This document shows positions 1 to 7,388 of a stretch of 8,312 nt of DNA, in pieces; within the stretch, counting starts at the first letter, position 1; each line of letters begins with the position of its first letter. Origin of the DNA: Chloroflexota bacterium (GTDB taxonomy: Bacteria > Chloroflexota > Limnocylindria > Limnocylindrales > CSP1-4); contig JACCXQ010000245.1 of the NCBI GenBank assembly GCA_013696945.1, forward strand, positions 1-8,312, given 5' to 3'. The notes below the pieces were generated by a model, which worked only from the letters and a program-made list of their open reading frames with translations, was not told where the DNA came from and did no database searches. A program made the translations under genes and the position numbers.

Positions 1-792
1 GTCGAAGGGACGGACGCGCCGACGGCCAGCTTGGTGGGGCCGCGGCTCGCCGCGCTCGTCGCTGAGCGAGCGCCCGATGTCCTGCTCCTCGGCGCGACAC
101 CGGACGGCAAGGACGTCGCGGGCATGCTGGTAGGGCTCACGGACCTGCCGATCCTCGTCAACGGCGCCGGCATCACGTGGAGCGACGAAGGGCGACCCGA
201 GATCGAGATGAGCACGTTCGGCGGCCGTCTCGTGACGCGCAGCACGTTCACCGGTGAGCGCGGCATCGTCCTGGTCCGTCCGGCGACCGTGGTCGCCGAG
301 AAGGCCGCGACGCCAGGCTCCGTGGAGGCGATCGAGGTCGCGAGTGTCACCGAACCCGCCCCTGTCCGCGTGACCGAGCGCGTCGAGGAGGCGGCGGGGG
401 GCGTGCCGATCGAGGAGGCGCGCGTCATCGTTGGCGGGGGCCGCGGCGTCGGCAGCCCCGAGGGCTTCGCGCTCGTCGAGCAGCTCGCGGAGGCGCTGGG
501 CGGCGCCGTCGGCGCGACGCGGGCGGTGGTCGACGCCGGATGGATCGGTTACGGCCAGCAGATCGGCCAGACCGGCAAGATCGTCAAGCCGTCCCTATAT
601 GTGGCATGTGGGATCAGCGGCGCCATCCAGCACAAGGTCGGCGTCCAGACGGCGGGCACCATCGTCGCCATCAACAAGGATCCGGACGCGCCGATCGCGG
701 ACTTCGCGGACCTGCTCGTGGTGGGCGACCTGTTCGAGATCGTCCCGCGTCTGGTCGAAGCCATCGAGGCGCGCCGCTCCGCCGCCGGCTAG
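1..792 (+). CDS. etfA: Electron transfer flavoprotein alpha subunit, 5'-truncated by window edge
   Basis: This is the alpha subunit (FixB/EtfA family) of the FAD-containing heterodimer that takes electrons from acyl-CoA and other dehydrogenases and passes them to the quinone pool through ETF:quinone oxidoreductase. The frame is open from base 1 ([15 protein letters not shown]...), so the gene begins outside the window. The 263 visible residues lack roughly 50-60 N-terminal residues compared with the usual length of about 320. The C-terminal FAD-binding domain is complete: a GGGRGVGS loop, [29 protein letters not shown] (nt about 595-633) and [12 protein letters not shown], ending in [16 protein letters not shown]. 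These are the standard family signatures. The TTG at 31 is an internal codon, not the start. An etfB gene is expected just upstream. The MFS gene starts 15 bp after the stop, so the two may be cotranscribed. Confidence 0.96.
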   Translation, partial: VEGTDAPTASLVGPRLAALVAERAPDVLLLGATPDGKDVAGMLVGLTDLPILVNGAGITWSDEGRPEIEMSTFGGRLVTRSTFTGERGIVLVRPATVVAEKAATPGSVEAIEVASVTEPAPVRVTERVEEAAGGVPIEEARVIVGGGRGVGSPEGFALVEQLAEALGGAVGATRAVVDAGWIGYGQQIGQTGKIVKPSLYVACGISGAIQHKVGVQTAGTIVAINKDPDAPIADFADLLVVGDLFEIVPRLVEAIEARRSAAG

Positions 793-807
793 CTGCCGGG
801 CCCGACC

Positions 808-2043
<1,236 letters not shown>

Positions 2044-2057
2044 GCGAGCCCGCCATC

Positions 2058-2085
2058 TGGTGGTAGGCTTGCCCACGGGCCACCA
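2058..2085. promoter_or_regulatory. Inverted repeat and possible -10 box ahead of nrdR
   Basis: TGGTGG (2058-2063) and CCACCA (2080-2085) form a 6-bp inverted repeat around a 16-nt spacer. TAGGCT at 2064-2069, inside it, fits the TAnnnT form of a -10 box. That would place the start of transcription near 2076, with a leader of about 40 nt carrying the nrdR Shine-Dalgarno. No convincing -35 is seen and the repeat does not resemble the AT-rich NrdR box, so any autoregulation is unproven. Confidence 0.25.
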
Positions 2086-2117
2086 TCGGTAGTGGCGGAG
2101 ACGAGGGAGGCCAACCG

Positions 2118-2684
2118 TTGCGCTGCCCGACATGCGGCGAACGAGACACGCGGGTGGTCGACTCGCGGGACCTCGACGATTCGGCGACCATCCGTCGCCG
2201 GCGCGAATGCAACGTGTGCCAGTCGCGCTTCACCACCTACGAGCGGATCGAGTCGGCGCGGCTGACCGTCGTCAAACGCAACGGTGACCGCGAGGAGTTC
2301 GACGGGCAGAAGCTGGCCGCCGGTCTCGACAAGGCGCTCACTCGCCGCCCCGTGCCCGCCGGAGCCGCCGACCAGGCGGCCGACGAGATCGAGGCCACGC
2401 TGCGTGGACAGGGCATCAACGAGGTCCCATCATCGCGCGTCGGCGAGATGGCGATGGACCGGCTGCGTGCGCTCGACCAGATCGCCTACGTCCGGTTCGT
2501 CAGCGTTTACCAGAGCTTCGAGGACATCGAGCAGCTGAAGCGCGAAGTGGACAGCCTCTTTGCGCAGCGATCCGACCGCGCGCCCGGCCAGACGGAGCTC
2601 GCGCTCGGCCTGGCGGCGCCGAACGCGCGGCGGACCGCGCCGGTCCTCAGTTCGAACAGCGGCAAGCGCCCCCCGCGGCGCTGA
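2118..2684 (+). CDS. nrdR: Transcriptional repressor NrdR (ribonucleotide reductase regulator)
   Basis: NrdR is the ATP/dATP-sensing repressor of ribonucleotide reductase genes. At the N terminus is the family zinc ribbon with Cys3, Cys6, Cys31 and Cys34 and the expected VDSR and [19 protein letters not shown] segments. An ATP-cone domain follows at about 47-139 ([16 protein letters not shown]...[17 protein letters not shown]), which binds ATP or dATP and sets the oligomeric state. The start is a TTG at 2118, chosen because Met-Arg-Cys-Pro is the conserved NrdR N terminus and because GAGGGAGG (2103-2110) lies at a good distance. The protein has 188 residues, whereas family members are usually about 150-160. 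The extra C-terminal tail of some 40 residues is polar and Ala/Arg/Pro-rich, with no recognisable domain. The stop overlaps the dcd start by one base. No reductase gene is adjacent. Confidence 0.96.
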   Translation: MRCPTCGERDTRVVDSRDLDDSATIRRRRECNVCQSRFTTYERIESARLTVVKRNGDREEFDGQKLAAGLDKALTRRPVPAGAADQAADEIEATLRGQGINEVPSSRVGEMAMDRLRALDQIAYVRFVSVYQSFEDIEQLKREVDSLFAQRSDRAPGQTELALGLAAPNARRTAPVLSSNSGKRPPRR

Positions 2685-3289
2685 TGTCAGTCCTGTCGGA
2701 CCGCGACATCCGTGCGTCGATGCAGGCCGGCCGTGTGCGCATCGACCCGTATGATCCCACCTGCCTCCAGCCGTCGTCGGTGGATCTGCACCTCGATCGC
2801 GAGTTCCGCGTCTTCCGGAACAACCGCTATCCCTACATCGACGTTCGCCAGCCCCAACCCGACCTGACCGAGATCGTCGCCATCGAGGACGAGGAGCCGT
2901 TCATCCTCCATCCCGGCGAGTTCGTGCTTGGCCAGACGCTCGAGTGGGTCGAATTACCGGATGACCTCGTCGCCAGGCTCGAAGGGAAGAGCTCTTTAGG
3001 GAGACTGGGCCTGCTGATCCACTCCACCGCGGGCTATGTGGACCCCGGATGGAAGGGCAACCTGACCCTGGAGCTGTCCAACGTGGCCAACCTGCCGATC
3101 GCGCTCTACTTCGGGATGAAGATCGGGCAGATCAGCTTCTTCAAGATGTCCAGCCCGGTCGAGCGGCCGTACGGCTCCAAGGAGCTCGGGTCCAAGTACC
3201 AGGGCCAATCGACGCCCACGGCCTCCGAGTTCTACCGCGACTTCGGAGCGTCGCGCCGCGCCTCGAAGGGCGGGCCGCGCAAGAAGTGA
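2684..3289 (+). CDS. dcd: dCTP deaminase, probably bifunctional (dUMP-forming)
   Basis: Dcd deaminates dCTP to dUTP. Bifunctional members also hydrolyse the product to dUMP, the precursor of dTMP. The 201-residue protein is a standard length and nearly collinear with the M. tuberculosis enzyme: [10 protein letters not shown] (29-38), [13 protein letters not shown] (71-83), [10 protein letters not shown] (101-110), [11 protein letters not shown] (113-123), [10 protein letters not shown] (129-138) and a C-terminal GSKYQGQ (169-175). Glu130 aligns with the catalytic general base of the family. The HSTAG form of the active-site loop is the mycobacterial (bifunctional) version rather than the HVTAH of monofunctional E. 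coli Dcd, so dUTPase activity is inferred from similarity. The ATG at 2684 overlaps the nrdR TGA (TGATG), implying translational coupling. A short basic tail ([11 protein letters not shown]) ends the protein. Confidence 0.95.
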   Translation: MSVLSDRDIRASMQAGRVRIDPYDPTCLQPSSVDLHLDREFRVFRNNRYPYIDVRQPQPDLTEIVAIEDEEPFILHPGEFVLGQTLEWVELPDDLVARLEGKSSLGRLGLLIHSTAGYVDPGWKGNLTLELSNVANLPIALYFGMKIGQISFFKMSSPVERPYGSKELGSKYQGQSTPTASEFYRDFGASRRASKGGPRKK

Positions 3290-3524
3290 TGAGAACGCCG
3301 GCTCTCGCTCGCGTGAACGCCACAGGTGCGAACCGACCGACACGCGGCGGGAGTGCAGCTTCATCTCCGGTCGGATGGCACTCGGAGCGTCCAAGCCGGC
3401 CGTTCGTGGCATCAGGCGTGCCAGCCGACCGACGGGCGCGGGAAAGCACCGTCGCGCCGCCCTCCTGCCGGTCTCTCCGCACCCCTGACGTCCAGATCCG
3501 AGCGCACGAGCGAGTGGTCAGGCC
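3290..3524. other. Gene-free interval between dcd and the MBL hydrolase
   Basis: About 235 bp with no supportable gene. Frames open across it are extensions of shadows of the flanking genes and give Arg/Ser/Ala-rich products without domains. No hairpin followed by a T-run is visible. The only repeat noticed is the 9-mer CCGACCGAC at 3333-3341 and again at 3425-3433, which in DNA this GC-rich may be chance. An in-frame TGA at 3486 limits how far upstream the hydrolase can start. Confidence 0.5.
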
Positions 3525-4385
3525 GTGAGCATCAACGCATCCGTCGATTGGCGCACAGAGCTGGGTGGCGCGGTGCGCGTCGCGCTCATCCAGGCCGGCA
3601 CTTTCACGTCGGACGCCGGCACCGTCTTCGGTCCGGTGCCGCGGACGATGTGGGACGCGCTCGTGGCCGACGAGATCAACCCGGACGCGACGCTCACCCA
3701 GGCGCTCAACTGCCTGCTGGTCGAGACGCCATCGGGTCGCGTCCTCATCGAGACGGGGATCGGCGAGCGGATGCCCGAACGGCGTCGCGAGCAGCGCGGC
3801 GTCCACGGGGACCCCATCCTCCCGGCCCTGGTCAAAGCCGGCTTCGACCCCGAAACGGTCGACGTCGTGGCCGTCAGCCATCTCCACTTCGACCATGCCG
3901 GTGGGTTCCTCAGAGCAGACGGGCAGCCGGCGTTCCCGCGCGCCACGATCGTCGCGCAACGTGTCGAGTGGGAGTTCGCGCTGGGCAGCAATCCGCGGCT
4001 CCAGGCCTCGTACGATCAGGAGGAGCTCCGGCTGGCGGAGGGGTTCGCGCGTCCGCAGGCGGTGGACGGCGAGGTGGAGGTCCTGCCCGGTGTGTCGGTC
4101 GTCCGGACGGGGGGACACTCGGGCGGCCACCAGGCGGTGGTCGTCCGAGGCGAGCGCGGCACCATCGGCTTCTTCGGTGACCTGTGCATGCGCCCGTGGA
4201 GCGCCCATCCCCGCTGGGTCCCCAGCTTCGACGACTTCCCGCTCACGAGCGTGGAGGTGAAGGCCTCACTGTTCCGGCAGGCGACAGAGGAAGCCTGGAC
4301 CGTGGTCCTTTCGCATGAACCGCGCCAGCCGGTCGGGCGTTTCGCGGCCGACCGCGATCGATACCGCTTCGAGTCGATCCTCTGA
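3525..4385 (+). CDS. Metallo-beta-lactamase-fold hydrolase, lactonase-like
   Basis: A 286-residue metallo-beta-lactamase-fold enzyme with a complete dinuclear metal site. The HxHxDH motif is His119, His121, Asp123 and His124 in SHLHFDHAGG. It is followed by His198 in TGGHSGGH, the bridging Asp219 in FFGDL, and His264 in VLSHEP. The early LLVETPSGRVLIETGIG segment (64-80) is also typical. The spacing and the HSGGH motif resemble the branch containing acyl-homoserine-lactone lactonases (AiiA, YtnP types), but that branch includes many enzymes of unknown substrate, so quorum quenching is only a possibility. The start is a GTG at 3525 with a poor Shine-Dalgarno. A second in-frame GTG at 3573, just before RVALIQAG where similarity should begin, is an alternative. 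No signal peptide is seen, so it is probably cytoplasmic. It is convergent with tlpA, 30 bp away. Confidence 0.9.
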   Translation: MSINASVDWRTELGGAVRVALIQAGTFTSDAGTVFGPVPRTMWDALVADEINPDATLTQALNCLLVETPSGRVLIETGIGERMPERRREQRGVHGDPILPALVKAGFDPETVDVVAVSHLHFDHAGGFLRADGQPAFPRATIVAQRVEWEFALGSNPRLQASYDQEELRLAEGFARPQAVDGEVEVLPGVSVVRTGGHSGGHQAVVVRGERGTIGFFGDLCMRPWSAHPRWVPSFDDFPLTSVEVKASLFRQATEEAWTVVLSHEPRQPVGRFAADRDRYRFESIL

Positions 4386-4415
4386 TGAAAGCCGGCGCCC
4401 CGAGCGAACCGTTGG

Positions 4416-5069
4416 TCAGGGAGATGCCGACGGCGACAGGAGCGGCGCGAGGATCTGCTCCGCCTCGGCGGTGGTGAGCGGTCCCTTGAGAACGGTGCGG
4501 ATGACGCCGTCACGGTCGACGAAGATCTGCGTCGGCAGCCCATATGCCTGGTATGTCTTGAAGATGGCGGACGTGGCGTCGAAGCCGACCGTGTATTCGA
4601 GGTCATACGTCTCGACGTAGCGGCGAACGTCGTCCGGTGACGTCTCCTGCACGCTGATGGCGACAACGGCGAGCCCCTCGGCACGATGCGTCTCGAAGAC
4701 CTCCCGCAGGACCGGGGTCTCCTGCTGACACGGCGGGCACCACGACGCCCAGAAGTTGATCCACACCGGCCGCCCGCGAAGGTCCGCCAATCGGATGCGC
4801 TGGCCCGCGAGGTCGGTCAGCTCGACCGTCCGACCATCGACCGTCCCCGTGAATTCGGGCGCCAGGTCTCCCACGCTCAGCCCGACGGTCGGCGGACCGA
4901 TGGGCACGAAGTCCTCGCCTGGCACGGGGAGCGCTGTCGGGGCCGGCGCTCTGATCGGCGTCGTCAGTACGGCCAGAAGTGCCGCCGCAGCAACGAGCGT
5001 CCCCGCCAGCGCGAGGACATGGCGCCCCGTGAACGGGCCGATGAGGGGGCGCGAGAGACGGGAGCCCAA
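4416..5069 (-). CDS. TlpA/ResA-type membrane-anchored thiol-disulfide oxidoreductase
   Basis: A thioredoxin-fold protein of the TlpA/ResA/DsbE family, held at the membrane with its catalytic domain outside. Taking the TTG at 5069 as start gives 217 residues. An N-terminal anchor lies at about 17-37 (HVLALAGTLVAAAALLAVLTT), followed by a Pro/Ala-rich linker and the domain VGDLAPEFTGTVDG (66-79). The redox site is WASWCPPC with Cys111 and Cys114, and Pro179 in GLPTQIFVDRDG is the cis-proline. In this family such proteins reduce apocytochrome c haem-binding cysteines or other exported disulfides. The frame is open far upstream, but that part is antisense-frame translation of ccdA and is not real. 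The TTG lies 5 bp after the ccdA stop, and no better ATG or GTG is in frame before the anchor, so the exact start is uncertain. It is the last gene of the redox operon. Confidence 0.93.
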   Translation of the reverse strand: MGSRLSRPLIGPFTGRHVLALAGTLVAAAALLAVLTTPIRAPAPTALPVPGEDFVPIGPPTVGLSVGDLAPEFTGTVDGRTVELTDLAGQRIRLADLRGRPVWINFWASWCPPCQQETPVLREVFETHRAEGLAVVAISVQETSPDDVRRYVETYDLEYTVGFDATSAIFKTYQAYGLPTQIFVDRDGVIRTVLKGPLTTAEAEQILAPLLSPSASP

Positions 5070-5074
5070 GGTGC

Positions 5075-5908
5075 TCAGACGAGTGGCACGAGGAAGCTGA
5101 ACGTGCGATATAGGACCGCCAGCCAATCGAACAGGATGGCCAGCCCGATCGCCACCACCAGCGCACCACCCAGGATCTCGATAGTGCGGCCGTGGCGCAG
5201 CAGCGGACGGGTGATGCCGGGTGCCCGCTCGACGGCGAGCGCCAGCGCGATGAACGGGACGCCAAGGCCGATGGAGTAGGCGACGAAGAGCCCGATGACC
5301 TGCGGGCTGGTCCCGAACGCCGACAGCGTGAGGATCGCCCCCAGCGTCGGCCCGATGCACGGCGTCCAGCCGATGGCGAAGATCGCGCCCAATGAGAAGC
5401 CGCCGAGGAGACCGCGCCGCTCCGCCCCCGGTCGCTGGGTGACTCGCCGGTCCAGCGGTCGCCACGATCGGGCGAGCCAGGAGAAACGGAGGATCCCCAT
5501 CAGGTTCAGGCCGAGCACGATCAGGATCACGCCGCCGACCTGTCGGAGGAGCGGCAGGTTCTCGCGGAGCGGTCCGGCCGCCACGTATGCGGTCGTGCCG
5601 AGGAGCGTGAAGATGGCACCGAACCCGAGCACGAAGGCGAATGCGTTGGGAAGCGTCCGCAGGCCCCGTGAGCGGCCCCAGCTCGGCCTCGGGGGGATGA
5701 CCGCGGCGGTGCCCGTCCCCGGAGCCACGCCCGCGGCGGCCGGCGTCATCGTCGAGACGGCCGTCGTCGAGACGGTGGCCTGCCCGCCGATCCCTGCCAC
5801 GGCGACCACCCCGAGCTGCCCGAGATAAGCCGGGACGACTGGTAGGCAGCATGGCGAGATGAACGAGATGAGCCCCGCGATGAAGGCGGCGGCGAGCGTC
5901 AGCTCCAT
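5075..5908 (-). CDS. ccdA: Cytochrome c biogenesis / thiol-electron transporter CcdA
   Basis: CcdA is the polytopic protein that moves reducing equivalents from cytoplasmic thioredoxin across the membrane to exported thioredoxin-like proteins. Both family signatures are present: SPCCLPVVPAYLG (18-30) in the first helix and GWTPCIGPTLG (180-190) in the fourth, so the redox pair is Cys20 (or Cys21) with Cys184. About six hydrophobic segments are visible (3-40, 88-110, 122-140, 165-200, 203-228, 245-275). At 277 residues it is longer than the usual 230-240. The excess is an Ala/Thr/Pro/Gly-rich insert at about 41-85 between helices 1 and 2. The doubled cysteine in the first motif is unusual, since most members have a single Cys followed by a hydrophobic residue. 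It starts 3 bp after the glutaredoxin-like gene and ends 5 bp before tlpA, which indicates one operon. Confidence 0.94.
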   Translation of the reverse strand: MELTLAAAFIAGLISFISPCCLPVVPAYLGQLGVVAVAGIGGQATVSTTAVSTMTPAAAGVAPGTGTAAVIPPRPSWGRSRGLRTLPNAFAFVLGFGAIFTLLGTTAYVAAGPLRENLPLLRQVGGVILIVLGLNLMGILRFSWLARSWRPLDRRVTQRPGAERRGLLGGFSLGAIFAIGWTPCIGPTLGAILTLSAFGTSPQVIGLFVAYSIGLGVPFIALALAVERAPGITRPLLRHGRTIEILGGALVVAIGLAILFDWLAVLYRTFSFLVPLV

Positions 5909-5911
5909 CTG

Positions 5912-6199
5912 TCAGACGGCCCGACCGAGCGCGCGGTCGAGAAACGCTTGGATCTGCCGGCCACTCACGGCCAGGCCGAGCTCCATGCCATCGATGCTCA
6001 GCACCGGTACGGAGGCGCCGAAGCGCCGTTCGAGCTCGGCATCGGACGCGACGTCGACCTCGCGGACGGACACGGCCGACTCGCCGCGCAGGACACGCTG
6101 CTCAAGCGCCGCCTGGACCAGGATCCGGGCCTCATCGCACAGCGTGCAGTCGGTGCGCCGGTAGAGCAGAAGGGTGCCGGGATGGGGTTGGAGCGCCAT
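5912..6199 (-). CDS. Glutaredoxin/thioredoxin-fold protein (DUF836-like)
   Basis: A 95-residue thioredoxin-fold protein of the DUF836/glutaredoxin-like group. LLLYRRTDCTLCDEA (10-24) contains a CxxC redox site at Cys18 and Cys21 right after the first beta strand. VREVDVASDAELERRFG (45-61) is the second strand and helix, and ASVPVLSIDG (62-71) contains the expected cis-proline (Pro65). No signal peptide or membrane segment is seen, so it should be cytoplasmic. It is the first gene of a tight operon with ccdA (3-bp gap) and tlpA, suggesting it takes part in the same thiol electron flow on the inner side of the membrane. That link is inferred from position. The start is the ATG at 6199. There is little Shine-Dalgarno, and a possible -10 (6212-6217) lies only 12 nt upstream, so its mRNA leader may be very short. 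Confidence 0.88.
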   Translation of the reverse strand: MALQPHPGTLLLYRRTDCTLCDEARILVQAALEQRVLRGESAVSVREVDVASDAELERRFGASVPVLSIDGMELGLAVSGRQIQAFLDRALGRAV

Positions 6200-6211
6200 G
6201 GGGTCCCGTGA

Positions 6212-6217
6212 ATCGTA
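6212..6217 (-). promoter_or_regulatory. Putative -10 box of the glutaredoxin-ccdA-tlpA operon
   Basis: On the minus strand GGGCTACGAT is read here, with TACGAT as the -10 hexamer (TAnnnT form). It stands 12 nt before the operon's first ATG, so transcription would begin about 5 nt ahead of it, giving a nearly leaderless mRNA. A recognisable -35 is not evident. Confidence 0.35.
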
Positions 6218-6272
6218 GCCCAGTGTCGACTCGACGCCGACGTCGGCCGCCGGACGCGGGTTCCGCGCGGGT

Positions 6273-6278
6273 TACGAT
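6273..6278 (+). promoter_or_regulatory. Putative -10 box of tRNA-Arg
   Basis: TACGAT lies here inside GGGTTACGAT, 9 nt before the first base of the mature tRNA, where a -10 box should be. The same hexamer in nearly the same context serves the divergent operon on the other strand. No clear -35 is visible at the normal spacing. Confidence 0.4.
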
Positions 6279-6287
6279 GAGGGCCAC

Positions 6288-6363
6288 GCCCCCGTAGCTC
6301 AGTGGACAGAGCGGCACCGTCCTAAGGTGCGCGTCGGCGGTTCGAGTCCGTCCGGGGGCGCCA
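6288..6363 (+). tRNA. tRNA-Arg, anticodon CCT, with encoded CCA
   Basis: The full cloverleaf can be drawn. The acceptor stem is GCCCCCG with CGGGGGC (6353-6359). The D arm is GCTC/GAGC around AGTGGACA. The anticodon stem is GCACC/GGTGC around the loop GTCCTAA, with anticodon CCT at 6321-6323. The variable loop has five bases, and the T arm is GGCGG/CCGTC around TTCGAGT. The discriminator is G6360, followed by CCA at 6361-6363, so CCA is encoded. The product decodes the arginine codon AGG, which is rare in DNA of this composition. The 3' part of this gene is repeated about 1 kb downstream (see the repeat entries). The gene is divergent from the redox operon and its 3' end faces the 3' end of the cyclase gene. 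Confidence 0.97.
6342..6362 (+). repeat. Direct repeat, copy 1: tRNA-Arg 3' end (attL-like)
   Basis: The 21 bp from the T loop to the second C of the CCA match 7357-7377 in direct orientation with a single mismatch (G6357 against T7372). The uninterrupted core is TCGAGTCCGTCCGGG, followed after the mismatch by GCGCC. A tRNA 3' end repeated downstream is the usual footprint of tyrosine-recombinase integration. Confidence 0.8.
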
Positions 6364-6398
6364 CGTCCTGTAAGTGACTCGCTGCGATCGCGGCACGA

Positions 6399-7256
6399 CT
6401 AGCCTGAGACCACGCGGAAGGCACGCCGGCGGTCGCCGGCACCCTTGAGGTCGTGGTCGCCGAGGTCTTCGACGGCCAGACCGGACCCCTCGATGAGGTC
6501 AGTCGTCGCTGCCGACAGGATGACGTCACCGGGTCCGCCGAGGGCGAGGAGGCGCGCCGCGAGGTGGACCGCGATGCCGCGCACGTCGTCGGCGACCGAC
6601 TCGACTTCGCCGGTATGGACGGCGGCCCGCATCTCGATGCCCAGGTCGTGGGCGGCTCGCATCATCGCTACGGCGCAGCGGACGACACGGGTCGGGCTGT
6701 CGAACACCGCCAGCAGGCCGTCGCCCGTCATCTTGACCTCGCGGCCGCGGTGGACACTGAGCTCTTCGCGGAGCCGCGCGTCGTGGCGCGCCACCAGATC
6801 CCGCCAAGAGGCGTCGCCGATCTCGCGGAGGCGCGTCGTCGAATCCACGATGTCGGTGAACAGGACCGTGGCAAGCATCCGCGTCTCGACGTCCCCCAGC
6901 GCGGCTTCCATCGCCCGACCGCTGCCGCCCCACTCGACGGTTTCCCACGCCTCGTCTCCAACGACCCACTTGTCGTGGCCGGGCGGGATCTCGAAGGTGG
7001 TGTCCGGTCCGATTTCGAGCTCCTGCCCGTCGTCCATGACCACGTGGACGGTCCCCGACATCGTGTAGCCGAGGTGGCGAAAGGGGCACGATCGTGCACC
7101 GATGAGCGGAGCGACGTCGGTCGACCAGCGCCAACCGGGCTGGAACGTGCAGTGACCGACCGTCGCCTCGCCCACGGCCACGGTCGCAACGTGCATCGTC
7201 GGGGTCGTGCGGAGGTCGTCAGGAGACGTGAAGGACTTGGCCTGGAGACGCGGCAT
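6399..7256 (-). CDS. Cupin-class III adenylate cyclase fusion protein
   Basis: A 285-residue, probably soluble two-domain protein. Residues 25-110 form a single cupin: FQPGWRWSTDVAPLIG, HLGYTMSGTVHVVMDDG, then PPGHDKWVVGDE with the closing strand ETVEWGG. Residues 124-284 are a class III nucleotide cyclase domain: LFTDIVDST with metal ligand Asp135, VKMTGDG with Lys175 and Asp179, then DVRGIAVHLAAR with Asp224 and Arg235. Lys175 and Asp224 occupy the base-selecting positions in the combination usual for ATP, so cAMP is the likely product. The position usually held by the transition-state Asn is His231, a variant seen in other bacterial members. A plausible reading is that a small molecule or metal bound by the cupin controls cAMP synthesis. 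The start is the ATG at 7256, with AGGGAGG about 7 nt upstream. It is the only gene between the two copies of the tRNA 3'-end repeat. Confidence 0.93.
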   Translation of the reverse strand: MPRLQAKSFTSPDDLRTTPTMHVATVAVGEATVGHCTFQPGWRWSTDVAPLIGARSCPFRHLGYTMSGTVHVVMDDGQELEIGPDTTFEIPPGHDKWVVGDEAWETVEWGGSGRAMEAALGDVETRMLATVLFTDIVDSTTRLREIGDASWRDLVARHDARLREELSVHRGREVKMTGDGLLAVFDSPTRVVRCAVAMMRAAHDLGIEMRAAVHTGEVESVADDVRGIAVHLAARLLALGGPGDVILSAATTDLIEGSGLAVEDLGDHDLKGAGDRRRAFRVVSG

Positions 7257-7356
7257 CGAAGACCTCCCTGCGACCGACGTGCGAGCGACGCGCGGACGTG
7301 CTGCGCGACATCAGGCAGCGTAGAAGGTCAGGGCGTCCTGCGCCGTGTGAGTTCCC

Positions 7357-7377
7357 TCGAGTCCGTCCGGGTGCGCC
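7357..7377 (+). repeat. Direct repeat, copy 2: displaced tRNA-Arg 3' end (attR-like)
   Basis: Matches 20 of 21 bases of the tRNA-Arg 3' end, 1015 bp downstream and in the same orientation. Just before it, 7334-7354 has weaker similarity to the tRNA from its anticodon loop onward (CGTCCT, GCGC, GTTC in the same order with gaps), so the fragment may be longer and degraded. It cannot be a working tRNA because it lacks the acceptor 5' side and the D arm. Confidence 0.7.
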
Positions 7378-7388
7378 GGGCCCGTCGA

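Noticed and set aside
785..799. Hairpin over the etfA stop (CCGGC, 5-nt loop, GCCGG) as a terminator
   Set aside because: The stem is only 5 bp, no T-run follows, and the MFS gene begins 9 bp later.
2044..2117. NrdR box or cobalamin riboswitch ahead of nrdR
   Set aside because: No AT-rich 16-bp NrdR-box palindrome pair and no B12-box-like segment are visible, and the interval is too short for the riboswitch.
3333..3433. CCGACCGAC direct repeat in the gap after dcd
   Set aside because: Nine GC-rich bases occurring twice within 100 bp, with no further copies or flanking similarity; chance is sufficient.
3141..4208. Minus-strand frame of about 355 codons across dcd, the gap and the MBL gene
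   Set aside because: Antisense to two well-supported genes, with no recognisable domain and composition typical of a shadow frame.
5070..5852. N-terminal extension of the TlpA frame to about 478 codons
   Set aside because: The upstream half is the ccdA coding region read in another frame and is Arg/Gly/Pro-rich. The TlpA protein proper begins near 5069 with its membrane anchor.
6384..6391. GCGATCGC palindrome between the tRNA and the cyclase (HIP1-like)
   Set aside because: A single copy in GC-rich DNA, with no sign of the high frequency that marks HIP1 in cyanobacteria.
6364..7356. Integrase, transposase or insertion sequence between the tRNA-end repeats
   Set aside because: I looked for one because the repeats suggest integration, but only the cyclase is encoded and there are no terminal inverted repeats.
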